A stretch of DNA of 64,000 nt, taken from NCBI RefSeq assembly GCF_039521325.1, contig NZ_BAAACD010000003.1. The stretch is one strand, 5' to 3'. Numbering within the stretch: the stretch's first letter is position 1; each line of letters begins with the position of its first letter. Positions 34,109 to 42,620 of this stretch are shown piece by piece. The stretch comes from Clostridium_X cadaveris (GTDB lineage: Bacteria > Bacillota > Clostridia > Clostridiales > Clostridiaceae). The notes beneath the pieces are model-generated. The model was not told where the DNA came from. It searched no databases and was given only the letters and a program-made list of their open reading frames with translations. Position numbers and translations under genes: made by a program.

Positions 34109-34837
34109 TTATTTCTTAAATTTTTTCATTATTCCAAATAATTCAGTATAATATTTTTCAATATCTGACTTTAATATTTCATCTGGAAGTTTTAATGTAT
34201 AATCCTTAAGTTCCTGCAAAAGCTCCTTATTACTTCCATCTCCTTCTGCTTCCTTAAGGTCCTTTGTCCATTCTTTTATAGTTGTTGCTGATATTGATTT
34301 TACACCTTCATCTTCTAATTTATTATATATTTTTCTATTTGCATCGCAAATCTCTCCGATTTCTGCATTATATAAATTATCATTTCCAAAATCAAAACTT
34401 ACCTTTACAGGCGAAAGCCCTTCCTCTGTAAGTTTTTTTACAACTTCATTACACTTTTCTTCTTCGTAAATTCCAACTACCACTCTAAAACCATCATTTT
34501 CTCCATATAAAAATACAGGATATTTTCCATTAAGCTTATTCTTAAGCTGTTCAGCGTTTGCCTTTTCCTTAAAAAATCCACATTGAACTGAATAGAGCTT
34601 AACGCCCTTCTGAACATTTTCCTCATTCTTCTTTTCCTCACCTGTATTTTCTTTCTCTTCAGTTACAATATTGCTTCCATTATTATTTCCTTCATCTTTA
34701 GGCATTTTGTCTTTGAATAAAAGCCTTGACATCATAGTTCCTATCAAAAAGGCAGCAAAAATAATTATAATCCCCATAAATAATATATTAAGAAATGAGT
34801 TGTTTTTCTTTTTATTATTATATCTTGTGTATTTCAT
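34109..34837 (-). CDS. SPOR-domain membrane protein
   Basis: 242 residues. Short cytosolic N-terminus, one transmembrane segment (about 17-37), a Glu/Asn/Lys-rich linker, then a SPOR domain (about 78-147, 'LYSVQCGFFKEKANAEQLKN ... YPVFLYGENDGFRVVVGIY ... CNEVVKKLTEEGLSPVKV'). A C-terminal helical part of about 90 residues follows. SPOR domains bind denuded septal peptidoglycan. Monocistronic by its flanking terminators, near cell-wall genes. Precise role unknown. Confidence 0.8.
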   Translation of the reverse strand: MKYTRYNNKKKNNSFLNILFMGIIIIFAAFLIGTMMSRLLFKDKMPKDEGNNNGSNIVTEEKENTGEEKKNEENVQKGVKLYSVQCGFFKEKANAEQLKNKLNGKYPVFLYGENDGFRVVVGIYEEEKCNEVVKKLTEEGLSPVKVSFDFGNDNLYNAEIGEICDANRKIYNKLEDEGVKSISATTIKEWTKDLKEAEGDGSNKELLQELKDYTLKLPDEILKSDIEKYYTELFGIMKKFKK

Positions 34838-34955
34838 TTTCCATCCCTCTCTTTCTAAAATACTGAATCCTAATAGAAATGTATATTAAGATTTCATATA
34901 AGTATCTAATTACCTATATATAAAATATTTATTAGAGAAGTTTGATTTTTATACT

Positions 34956-34986
34956 AAAAAAAGACCGACATTTTTTACGCCGGTCT
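34956..34986 (-). terminator. terminator after the NlpC/P60 gene
   Basis: Hairpin AGACCG / CGGTCT with a 13-nt loop, followed by seven T on the minus strand, 35 nt after the stop. Confidence 0.78.
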
Positions 34987-35020
34987 CAAAATAATTTTAA
35001 ATTGCTTAAAATAAATCTTT

Positions 35021-35608
35021 CTAATTAAGATATCTTCTAGCACCTGCATATCTAGTGCTATAATAGCTTTGAGATAAATCACTTATAGTTATTCTTCCTC
35101 CACCGCTAGATGCGTGAATAAATTCTCCACCACCTATATACATTCCAACATGAGATATTGGTCCCTCGGTATTAAAGAATATTAAATCTCCTGCTCTCAA
35201 ATTTTCTCTTGATACACTCTTTCCCATTGAGTACTGAGATCCTGTGTAATGAGGAAGGCTCACTCCAAATTTAGCATATACATAAGCAGTAAAACCTGAG
35301 CAATCAAAAACTCTAGGACCTGAACCACCCCATACATAAGGACGTCCCAAAAAATTTTTCGAATAAGCTACAACTGAAGCTCCTGTGCCACTTCCACCTC
35401 GCGAAAGAACCTTAGATCCCACTATAGTATTATAAGAACTTTCTCTATCCTCTGCTTTAGGAACTTTTATCACCTTGTCGGTAGATAAATTTGTTGCCCT
35501 TATAACTACTCCCTTTTCATCTTTTGCCGTGGTGTCTGCCTTTGCTCCCTGATATCCTAGTACTATAAAAAGGCACAAAGGTACTATAAATTTTACAAGT
35601 CGTTTCAT
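35021..35608 (-). CDS. secreted NlpC/P60 cell-wall endopeptidase
   Basis: 195 residues with a signal peptide (about 1-24, ending 'GAKA'). A linker of about 60 residues precedes the NlpC/P60 domain: catalytic Cys in 'VFDCSGFTAYVY', His in 'ISHVGMYIGGGEFIHASS' and the third polar residue in the following 'HASSGGG' segment. It cleaves gamma-D-Glu-diamino acid links in peptidoglycan. No SH3 domain is present. Single gene with its own terminator. Confidence 0.92.
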   Translation of the reverse strand: MKRLVKFIVPLCLFIVLGYQGAKADTTAKDEKGVVIRATNLSTDKVIKVPKAEDRESSYNTIVGSKVLSRGGSGTGASVVAYSKNFLGRPYVWGGSGPRVFDCSGFTAYVYAKFGVSLPHYTGSQYSMGKSVSRENLRAGDLIFFNTEGPISHVGMYIGGGEFIHASSGGGRITISDLSQSYYSTRYAGARRYLN

Positions 35609-35766
35609 AATAGTTTCCCCCCATTATTCCTAAGTATATAAACAATTTTTTTCAATAGCTTTTAAGCTTAAAATTCTTCTTTTAAAAAATTTAATATGAA
35701 GCATAACATCTCCCCATATAAATATTCTATAAAAAATTCTATATCCCTTCACTGCATAAAAAAACT

Positions 35767-36435
35767 TTAATGCGTGTCCATATGTATTGCTTTCTTAAAT
35801 AATATCCCTGAGATAGATGTAGATATTACAAGTATTATTATAGGTACAATAAAACTTGGTGACAATGGATTTAATACACTTTCTCCCATTATTGAATAAC
35901 ATAAAGTTTCCGGAACAACACCTATAAGAGATGCCGCTATAAAGCTTGTATACTTTATGTCCGTAAGACCGCAGGCATAGCTTAATGGGTCATAAGGAAG
36001 TATTGGTGGAAGTCTTAATAGAAGCAAAATCAGGAATCCTCTTTCCTTTAAATTAAACTTATGCTTTATAGCTCTGCTCTTTAAAATTTTGTCTACAACA
36101 TCTTTCCCCAAAATTCTAGATAAGAAAAATGCTATTGTTCCCGATATAAAAAAACCAAGCATATTTATCAAAAAACCTTTTACGGGTCCAAATAGTATTC
36201 CTGCTGCTACTGACATAACAGCTGATGGAAATACAAGCAAAAATGGCTTCAACGAAAATGCAACCAAAAATATACAGCTAGAGCTTTTATTTTTGCTCCT
36301 TAAAAACTCAATAAGTTCAGGCAAATTCTTCAGTCTATGTAGCATATGTCTATTTGAAAAAATAAATGAAGCTACTGCTATTATTAATATTAGAGTCAAA
36401 ATCTTTAATATTGTTTTTAATTTGTAATTGTTCAC
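35767..36435 (-). CDS. TVP38/TMEM64 (VTT domain) membrane protein
   Basis: 222 residues, five to six transmembrane segments. The VTT/SNARE-assoc motif is visible: 'FPSAVMSVAAGILFGPVKGFLINMLG' and 'LLRLPPILPYDPLSYACGLTDIKY'. GTG 36435 with AGGAG 8 nt upstream is the start. The wider DedA/VTT superfamily includes lipid scramblase-like proteins; the substrate here is unknown. Confidence 0.88.
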   Translation of the reverse strand: MNNYKLKTILKILTLILIIAVASFIFSNRHMLHRLKNLPELIEFLRSKNKSSSCIFLVAFSLKPFLLVFPSAVMSVAAGILFGPVKGFLINMLGFFISGTIAFFLSRILGKDVVDKILKSRAIKHKFNLKERGFLILLLLRLPPILPYDPLSYACGLTDIKYTSFIAASLIGVVPETLCYSIMGESVLNPLSPSFIVPIIILVISTSISGILFKKAIHMDTH

Positions 36436-36583
36436 TGATGATTTCTCCTAATCTATTCTATAAAATATACTATTCATAATTCATTTTTTTATAACACACC
36501 AATATATTATATCTTGTAAATAAATATATAACAATTATATTTTCCTTAAATCCTAAGCACTTTTTGCTTTCTATATAAAAATA

Positions 36584-36622
36584 ACAAAAAAAAATAAAAC
36601 ACCTAAGTTCCACTCACTTAAG
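36584..36622 (-). terminator. terminator after the 58-aa gene
   Basis: Minus strand CTTAAGT / ACTTAGG hairpin (36622-36602) followed by TGTTTTA and a run of nine T. Confidence 0.65.
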
Positions 36623-36684
36623 ATTTAACGGAATGGTACCAAGGCGTTTACTCTTCATTAAATTATTTTTTATATCCTATGTTT

Positions 36685-36861
36685 TTAGTTTGCACTGTAG
36701 AAGCATCTCTTTGGAGACGCTATCTTTTCTTCTGCTTTTAAAGCTTTTATAGCCTTATCTACTTCTTTCTTGTCAACTCCTGCATTTTCAGCTATTTCTC
36801 CAGCTTTCATTGGTTCTCCTGAATTCTTTAAAACTTCTAATACTTTTTCTTTTATATCCAT
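36685..36861 (-). CDS. 58-residue winged-helix-like DNA-binding protein
   Basis: Read directly from the sequence: ATG 36859-36861 with GGAGG 9 nt upstream, stop TAA at 36685. The product starts MDIKEKVLEVLKNSGEPMKA and continues 'GEIAENAGVDKKEVDKAIKALKAEEKIAS' before ending 'CFYSAN'. This is a minimal winged HTH: helix, then recognition helix pair, then wing. Small stand-alone proteins of this sort are common in Clostridium but I know no defined function. Its own terminator follows and the 6S-like RNA lies upstream on the same strand. Confidence 0.75.
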   Translation of the reverse strand: MDIKEKVLEVLKNSGEPMKAGEIAENAGVDKKEVDKAIKALKAEEKIASPKRCFYSAN

Positions 36862-36962
36862 TTTTATAATCCTCCGAAATATTTATTGACTATATTATAC
36901 CATGTCAATAAAGAAAATTCTATAATAATCATTATTATTTAAAAATTTTTATAGGAGTTTTC

Positions 36963-37206
36963 AAAAAAATAAATAAGGGAGATTGCTCTCCCTTAACTTT
37001 TAAAGTTAGCTCCAAAATACCGTTGCCCTGATTTTGACACCTATCCATTAGATAGGTGGGTGTCCGCATTAATGTTTCAATCTCTCCATGCCTCATTAGG
37101 ACTTACAGGTCTACAAATCAGCATCAAAATATAAGACTCCCTTTTAAGTACTGTAGGTTCAAAATAAGAGCTTGTCGTGTATTTCAGAAATCTTGCTTCA
37201 TTTCTT
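36963..37206 (-). ncRNA. ssrS: 6S-like regulatory RNA
   Basis: No ORF here, yet a full transcription unit is visible on the minus strand: promoter at 37213-37240, about 230 nt of transcript, and a strong terminator hairpin AAGGGAGA / TCTCCCTT (36975-36994) with a long T-tract. Distal segments pair: AGCTC near the 5' end with GAGCT before the terminator, GCTGATTT with AAATCAG, and an inner hairpin CACCTATC / GATAGGTG. One long rod with an interrupted middle and a closed end is the 6S RNA shape, and GCGGACACC and GGGCAACGG resemble Firmicute 6S segments as I remember them. 6S RNA binds sigma-A RNA polymerase. tmRNA, RNase P and SRP RNA motifs are absent. Confidence 0.6.
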
Positions 37207-37212
37207 AATTTG

Positions 37213-37240
37213 ATTATAGCACATTAAATGCAAAATGCAA
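37213..37240 (-). promoter_or_regulatory. promoter of the 6S-like RNA
   Basis: Minus strand TTGCAT (37240-37235), 16-nt spacer, TGC-TATAAT extended -10 (37218-37213). Confidence 0.6.
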
Positions 37241-37353
37241 TAATAAAAATCATACCTATTCTTCCTTGCAACATTATATATTCCATATTTTGTAACACTA
37301 TTCTCTTCTTTAGAATATACTAAATTAAATCACTATATAAATAGAGAGGATTT

Positions 37354-37944
37354 ATGACTAGACGCAATGGATACCTCATTAAGTGGGATAAAGATATAGA
37401 AAAGCTTCTTCAGTCAAGTGAAGTTTTAGGTATAGGCAATAACGGGATAGTTTACATGCTCCCCGATAATAAAGTACTTAAAGTATTTAGCGAAAGCAAA
37501 GTATGCCATGACGAATATTATATACTGAATAAAGCTAGTAAAAAATCAAAGCATTTTCCTAAAGTTTATCAATACAGCGATAATTATATAGTTAGAGAAT
37601 TTGTCGGCGGACATAGATTAGATAAATATCTAAAAAATCACCCTTTAAATAAAGAGCTTGCCTTAAACCTAATTTTACTTATAAAAGAGTTTAAAACTCT
37701 TGGTTTTAAAAAACTTGATATACGATGCAAAGATTTATATGTACAGGATGATATGACTTTAATGGTTATAGATCCAAAACAAAATTATAAAAAGAAAGTA
37801 CCATATCCGCGCCATCTTATGAAAGGACTTCACAAAAAAGGATATCTAGAGTTTTTTTTATCCTGCGTAAAAGAATATGACCAAAATCTTTACTTTTTAT
37901 GGAGCAGCCGAATGCATTTATATTTAAATAATAATATAAAATAA
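37354..37944 (+). CDS. small protein-kinase-like protein
   Basis: 196 residues. Kinase-fold signs: glycine loop 'LGIGNNGIVYMLPDNKVLKVF' region with the VxK lysine, a hinge 'YIVREFVGGHRLDKYL', a catalytic-loop-like 'FKKLDIRCKDLYVQ' and a metal-binding 'LMVIDPKQNY' in place of HRD and DFG. The C-lobe is much shortened, so this belongs to the small RIO/lipopolysaccharide-kinase-like group rather than classical Ser/Thr kinases. Whether it phosphorylates a protein or small molecule is unknown. Monocistronic, with its own terminator at 37959-38004. Confidence 0.65.
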   Translation: MTRRNGYLIKWDKDIEKLLQSSEVLGIGNNGIVYMLPDNKVLKVFSESKVCHDEYYILNKASKKSKHFPKVYQYSDNYIVREFVGGHRLDKYLKNHPLNKELALNLILLIKEFKTLGFKKLDIRCKDLYVQDDMTLMVIDPKQNYKKKVPYPRHLMKGLHKKGYLEFFLSCVKEYDQNLYFLWSSRMHLYLNNNIK

Positions 37945-37958
37945 AATGCTATAAAAAT

Positions 37959-38004
37959 GAGTATTCAGCGAAAGTTTTTTAGATTCGGCTGCATACTCTT
38001 TTTT
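37959..38004 (+). terminator. terminator after the kinase-like gene
   Basis: Hairpin GAGTAT-CAGC / GCTG-ATACTC followed by seven T. Confidence 0.85.
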
Positions 38005-38124
38005 ATTGTTCTAATCATTAATATATTGATACCAAAATTTAATATTTTAATATCAGATATATAATATAATTTTCATATAGTTTAATAAAATTTTAATTAT
38101 TTTTCATATTCTATGGAGGTTACT

Positions 38125-39318
38125 ATGGGTAAAAGAACAGATAATAACAATACAAGACAACTTCGACGCAAAAAATTACGAAGAAGAAAAATTGCAGTTC
38201 TAATACTGGCTTTATGTTTTATTTTAGGATGCACACTTGCTGCCTTAAAACTCTCTTCAAATCACTCTAAAAACGAAGAAATTTCTGATGAGTCTAAAGT
38301 GGCAGTAGATGAAAATAAAGAATCTCAAGAGCCCGTAAAAGAGGAACCTGAAATGAAGGAAGTTCGAGAAGAAATCCTTCTAACCTTTGCAGGAGATTGT
38401 ACTTTAGGTACTGATACTAAATTTGGATATGCCGGAAGTCTTCCTGCCATGTTCGAAAACCAAAATAAAAACTACTCTTACTTCTTCAAAAATGTATACG
38501 ATATTTTTTCTAACGACGATTATACCTTGGTGAATCTTGAAACACCTCTAACAGATGCCACTGTAAAAGCGGATAAAGGTTCAGGTACAGTTTATCATTT
38601 TAAGGGGCCTAAAGATTATATAAATATACTTACGTCTTCAAGTATAGATGGAGTTAGTATTGCAAATAATCATATGAACGACTATGGTAAGCAAGGTCTC
38701 ACAGACACTGTAGAAACACTTTCTTCTAATAAAGTTGATTTTTGCGGTAAAAATTATAAAATTGAGAAAGAAATCAAGGGAACAAAATTTCTATTTTTAG
38801 GATATGAAGGTTGGTCCTTTAATAATGAATTAAAAAATCAAATTTCAAATGATATAAAAGAAGGAAAGAACAATGGATCTATTGTTATCCCTTATTTCCA
38901 CTGGGGAATAGAAAAGCAATATCAGCCTTATGACGTCCAAATCAATTTAGCTCATTTTTCAATTGATGAAGGCGCAGATATGGTTATCGGATCTCATCCT
39001 CACGTAATACAATCCTTAGAAAACTATAACAATAAACTTATAGTATATTCTTTAGGTAATTTTAGTTTTGGAGGAAACTTTAATCCATCCGACAAACGTA
39101 CATTTATACTTCAAACAAACATAAAAACTTTAAACGGAGCTTTAGATGCAATTAATTACAAAGTTATTCCAGCATCTATATCTTCTGTTGACTATAAAAA
39201 TGACTATGCCCCTACTCCAATGACTGGAGATAATAAGGTTCAGCTTCTAAATAAATTGAACTCTTTGTCACCTTCCTTAAATGGAAAAATATCTGACGAA
39301 TTTTTTTCTATACAATAA
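38125..39318 (+). CDS. CapA family poly-gamma-glutamate-type metallophosphatase
   Basis: Start ATG 38125 with GGAGG 6 nt upstream; an ATG at 38113 precedes the Shine-Dalgarno. About 397 residues: basic N-terminus, one membrane anchor (about 25-45), an acidic linker, then the PGA_cap domain with 'LTFAGDCTLGTD', 'VNLETPLTD', 'GVSIANNHMNDYG', 'VIPYFHWGIEKQYQP' and 'GADMVIGSHPHVIQ', a metallophosphoesterase-type metal site. Family members take part in capsule polyglutamate export or in stress and wall functions. No capBC neighbours are present, so polyglutamate synthesis is not supported. Confidence 0.88.
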   Translation: MGKRTDNNNTRQLRRKKLRRRKIAVLILALCFILGCTLAALKLSSNHSKNEEISDESKVAVDENKESQEPVKEEPEMKEVREEILLTFAGDCTLGTDTKFGYAGSLPAMFENQNKNYSYFFKNVYDIFSNDDYTLVNLETPLTDATVKADKGSGTVYHFKGPKDYINILTSSSIDGVSIANNHMNDYGKQGLTDTVETLSSNKVDFCGKNYKIEKEIKGTKFLFLGYEGWSFNNELKNQISNDIKEGKNNGSIVIPYFHWGIEKQYQPYDVQINLAHFSIDEGADMVIGSHPHVIQSLENYNNKLIVYSLGNFSFGGNFNPSDKRTFILQTNIKTLNGALDAINYKVIPASISSVDYKNDYAPTPMTGDNKVQLLNKLNSLSPSLNGKISDEFFSIQ

Positions 39319-39325
39319 TGTACAC

Positions 39326-39360
39326 TATACTATGAAAGGTAGGTGAAGTTTCATAGTATA
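39326..39360 (+). promoter_or_regulatory. 12-bp inverted repeat holding the corA Shine-Dalgarno in its loop
   Basis: TATACTATGAAA (39326-39337) and TTTCATAGTATA (39349-39360) are perfect complements; the 11-nt loop GGTAGGTGAAG is the only purine-rich stretch before the start, and the 3' arm ends on the A of the start codon. Confidence 0.6.
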
Positions 39361-40220
39361 TGGCTATATCTATTTATTTAGACAAAACTGTAAAAGATAA
39401 TTTATCTATAGAAGAATTTATGGAAGACAGCACTGCCTTAGTATACATATCTGATAAAATGGAAGATATATTTTCTAACAGACCTGCTTATCAAAATGTA
39501 GATAAGGATATAGACATAATAGATAAGGACACCATAATAATGAATATTCCTTATATTACAGGACCTCATAAGTATAAAATACAAGGAATCTTAGAAAAGG
39601 ATAAATTGCTTCTTTACATAAAGGATAAAGACTTTACTTCCTTTCTCATAGAAAAATTATCTTTAGAAAAAAATATTAGCAGTAAATACGCTCTCTTAAG
39701 TGTATTTGAATACTTATGCATGATTTACGATAAAAGACTCATCAAAATGGATGAAATGGTAGACGATTTATTTGAAGAGGCTGTAACAAAAAATCAAATT
39801 CAAATGGAAAGAATATTAAAAGATAAAAAGACTTCTTCAATAATAAAACGGTTTGTTAATTATTACAAAGCCATGATTACTTATTTAGAGGAAACATTTA
39901 AAGATGAAAGTTTATATAACAAACTTTTCTTTTCCTTTAATTACACACTCCAAATGGTAGATGACGTTGAATCCTCTATATACTCATGCATAGAAATATT
40001 CAACTCCATCTATTCTAATAAGATGAATAAGACGATGGAGCTTTTTACCATTATAACTATAATAACTCTTCCTGTCACAATAATAACAGGAGCTTTTGGC
40101 ATGAACTTTGATGCTATGCCTCTAATAGATAGTGAAAATGGTTTTTACATTCTTTCATTTATAATATTCTTAATAATAGTTATTGAACTCATAATTTGTA
40201 AATGGAAAAAGTTTATGTAA
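39360..40220 (+). CDS. corA: CorA family divalent metal transporter
   Basis: 286 residues. A cytosolic alpha/beta N-terminal domain and a long helical stalk are followed by two C-terminal transmembrane helices; the pore motif is 'GAFGMNFDAMP' (GMN), and the second helix ends in the basic 'CKWKKFM'. CorA pentamers move Mg2+, Co2+ or Ni2+. No Mg riboswitch is seen. The start lies at the foot of an unusual hairpin. Follows the CapA gene by 41 nt, possibly co-transcribed. Confidence 0.9.
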   Translation: MAISIYLDKTVKDNLSIEEFMEDSTALVYISDKMEDIFSNRPAYQNVDKDIDIIDKDTIIMNIPYITGPHKYKIQGILEKDKLLLYIKDKDFTSFLIEKLSLEKNISSKYALLSVFEYLCMIYDKRLIKMDEMVDDLFEEAVTKNQIQMERILKDKKTSSIIKRFVNYYKAMITYLEETFKDESLYNKLFFSFNYTLQMVDDVESSIYSCIEIFNSIYSNKMNKTMELFTIITIITLPVTIITGAFGMNFDAMPLIDSENGFYILSFIIFLIIVIELIICKWKKFM

Positions 40221-40228
40221 TACTAAGC

Positions 40229-40265
40229 AAAAAACTCTTAAAGTGTCAAACTTTAAGAGTTTTTT
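40229..40265 (+). terminator. terminator after corA
   Basis: Arms AAAACTCTTAAAG / CTTTAAGAGTTTT followed by T. It lies between convergent units and can work both ways. Confidence 0.88.
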
Positions 40266-40338
40266 ATTCAAGAATCTTGTAAGATCATTGTTTAATTTTA
40301 ATTCGTATATAAGCTAAATGTGATTCCTTGATATACTG

Positions 40339-41016
40339 CTATAATATATCTTTTGATGACCCTTTTTCTATTGTTATACCGTCTCTTAGTATTATTACTT
40401 TATCTGCAAGAACTTTAGCATCATTTTTATCATGAGTTACAAAAATAGATGTTATTCCTGCCTTCTTTAATATATCTTTAATTTCATCTCTTATCTTTTC
40501 TTGAAGATTTGCATCTAAATTTGAAAACGGCTCATCTAATAGTAGTACTGAGGGCTTTGGCGCTATTGCCCTAGCTATAGCAACTCTTTGCTGTTGACCT
40601 CCACTTAATTCATATGGATATTTGTCTTTATGCTCAACTAAATTTACAAGTCTTAACATATCCATAGCTATTTTCTCTTTTTCCTCTTTACTTTTCTTCT
40701 TTAACCCATACTGTATATTTTTCTTAACAGTCATATGAGGAAATAAAGCATAATCTTGAAATACCATTCCTATTCCTCTATTTTCAGGTTCAGTAAATTG
40801 ATTCTTTGAAAATATAGTTTTATCTTCAATTTTTATATTTCCCGTATAAGCTTCTTCAAGTCCTGCAATTATTCTAAGCATAGTACTTTTACCACTGCCG
40901 CTCTCCCCTAGAATTGCAAGTATTTCTCCTTTTTCTAATTCTATATTAAAATCCTTAATTGTGTCCTCTTTACTATTTGGATATTTAAAGTATATATTTT
41001 TTCCTTCAATAAACAT
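40339..41016 (-). CDS. fbpC: iron(III) ABC transporter, ATP-binding protein (FbpC type)
   Basis: 225 residues: Walker A 'GESGSGKSTML', Q-loop 'FQDYALFPHMTV', signature 'LSGGQQQRVAIARA', Walker B 'VLLLDEPFSNLD' and H-loop 'FVTHDKND'. It lacks the C-terminal TOBE domains of the 350-residue FbpC proteins and ends just after the core ATPase. It energises uptake of ferric iron through the permease whose stop overlaps its start by 1 nt. Third gene of a Fur-box-controlled operon. Confidence 0.88.
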   Translation of the reverse strand: MFIEGKNIYFKYPNSKEDTIKDFNIELEKGEILAILGESGSGKSTMLRIIAGLEEAYTGNIKIEDKTIFSKNQFTEPENRGIGMVFQDYALFPHMTVKKNIQYGLKKKSKEEKEKIAMDMLRLVNLVEHKDKYPYELSGGQQQRVAIARAIAPKPSVLLLDEPFSNLDANLQEKIRDEIKDILKKAGITSIFVTHDKNDAKVLADKVIILRDGITIEKGSSKDIL

Positions 41017-42620
41017 TAACTTTCCTCCTTATCAGCAACTTTATATAATATAAATATTGCTACAAAGCTAACTAAAACAATTACTAATGATGGTATTGCT
41101 GATTCTGGTATCATTTCATCATTAGCATATTCAAAAACCTTAGTTGATAATGTATAAAAGTTAAACGGTCTTAAATTCAATACTAATGGCAGCTCTTTTA
41201 TTATATCTACAAAAGTAAGGGCAAATGCTCCAAGTATAGCTGGCTTTAACATATGTATATCAATTTTAAAGAACGTCTTGGTAACTCCATACCCTAATGT
41301 TCTTGATGCTTCAGTAAACTTATTACCTACCTTTTCAAATCCACCTTCAACATTTTGGAATCCAATAGCTAAAAACCTAACTATATATGCAAATACCAAC
41401 ATTATTATGCTTGTACTAAGAGCTAATCCTTTAATCTTTTTATCTATATCAACAAAGAAAAGTATCATAGTTATAGCTATAACAGCTCCTGGTATTGAAT
41501 ATCCTATTAAGGTTACCTTTGAATATATTTTTGATAATATATTTGAATTCATTCTACAATAGTTTGCTATTATAAGAGCCATTACTACAATTAATAAACT
41601 ACATCCACCAGCAAGTAATACTGAGTTCATTATCATAGTTAAAAAGTCACCATAATAAATATTTTTGTAACTCATAATACCCCATGAAATCATTTGAATG
41701 ACTGGAATTAAAAATCCTAAAGCAAATATTGTTAAAGCATAAGCTGAAGCTAACACTCCATAAATTCCCTTAAGTCTCTTTCTTTTAATTGGTCTAACTT
41801 TTGTATTAGTAAAACTAAATTTCTTCCTGCCTCTTAAAACTTTTTCTCCTGATAATAAAGCAAATACCGCAACCATAAGTATTCCTGCTAATCTTATAGC
41901 AGAATCTACATCACCTAATGAAATCCAACTCTTAAATATAGCTGTACTAAATGTTTGAACACCAAAATATGATACCACTCCATAATCACTTAGAACCTCT
42001 AAAGCAACTAATGTACCTCCAGATACTATAACGCCTCTACATATTGGCATTATCACTCTAAAAAATACTCCTAAAGAATTGCTACCTAAAAGCCTAGCAC
42101 TTTCAATCAATCCAGATGATTGTTTTTCTAAAAATGTTCTAGTTATCATATATACATATGGAAACAAAAATATTATAAATATAAATATTGTTCCTTCTAT
42201 AGACATAATATCAAAGTACTTTTGATCCACCTGCATGTTCAATACATTTCTAAAAAATCTTTGAACAACCCCCGTATAACTTACCATTCCGGCATAAGTA
42301 TATGCCCCTATGTATGGTGGTATAGCTAATGGTAATATTAGTGCCCATCTTAAAAACTTCCTAAGAGGAAAATCATAAGCTGATATTAACCAAGCTAATG
42401 TTACCCCTATTATTACTGCAAATATTATTGTAAATATCACTATAATAGCTGATGTTATAACATAGTCTTTCAATAAATATTCTTTAATATGGAACCATGT
42501 TGCATTTGGTTTTTGAAACAAATGAATAATTATATCTAAATTAGGAAGTACAACCATCAAAGCGATGATTGTACTTAAAATAGCCCATCCATTAAATTTT
42601 AGCTTTCTCATTATTTCCAC
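41016..42620 (-). CDS. fbpB: iron(III) ABC transporter, fused permease (FbpB type)
   Basis: 534 residues with about twelve transmembrane helices in two homologous halves, each with a BPD_transp_1 EAA loop ('IESARLLGSNSLGVFFRVIMPI' and 'TEASRTLGYGVTKTFFKIDI'). The double-length permease is typical of the FbpB/AfuB family. It overlaps the substrate-binding gene by 10 nt and the ATPase gene by 1 nt. Confidence 0.92.
   Translation of the reverse strand: MEIMRKLKFNGWAILSTIIALMVVLPNLDIIIHLFQKPNATWFHIKEYLLKDYVITSAIIVIFTIIFAVIIGVTLAWLISAYDFPLRKFLRWALILPLAIPPYIGAYTYAGMVSYTGVVQRFFRNVLNMQVDQKYFDIMSIEGTIFIFIIFLFPYVYMITRTFLEKQSSGLIESARLLGSNSLGVFFRVIMPICRGVIVSGGTLVALEVLSDYGVVSYFGVQTFSTAIFKSWISLGDVDSAIRLAGILMVAVFALLSGEKVLRGRKKFSFTNTKVRPIKRKRLKGIYGVLASAYALTIFALGFLIPVIQMISWGIMSYKNIYYGDFLTMIMNSVLLAGGCSLLIVVMALIIANYCRMNSNILSKIYSKVTLIGYSIPGAVIAITMILFFVDIDKKIKGLALSTSIIMLVFAYIVRFLAIGFQNVEGGFEKVGNKFTEASRTLGYGVTKTFFKIDIHMLKPAILGAFALTFVDIIKELPLVLNLRPFNFYTLSTKVFEYANDEMIPESAIPSLVIVLVSFVAIFILYKVADKEES

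Noticed and set aside
38125..40220. Capsule (polyglutamate) biosynthesis locus
   Set aside because: Only a CapA-type phosphatase is present; no capB/capC/pgs genes nearby.
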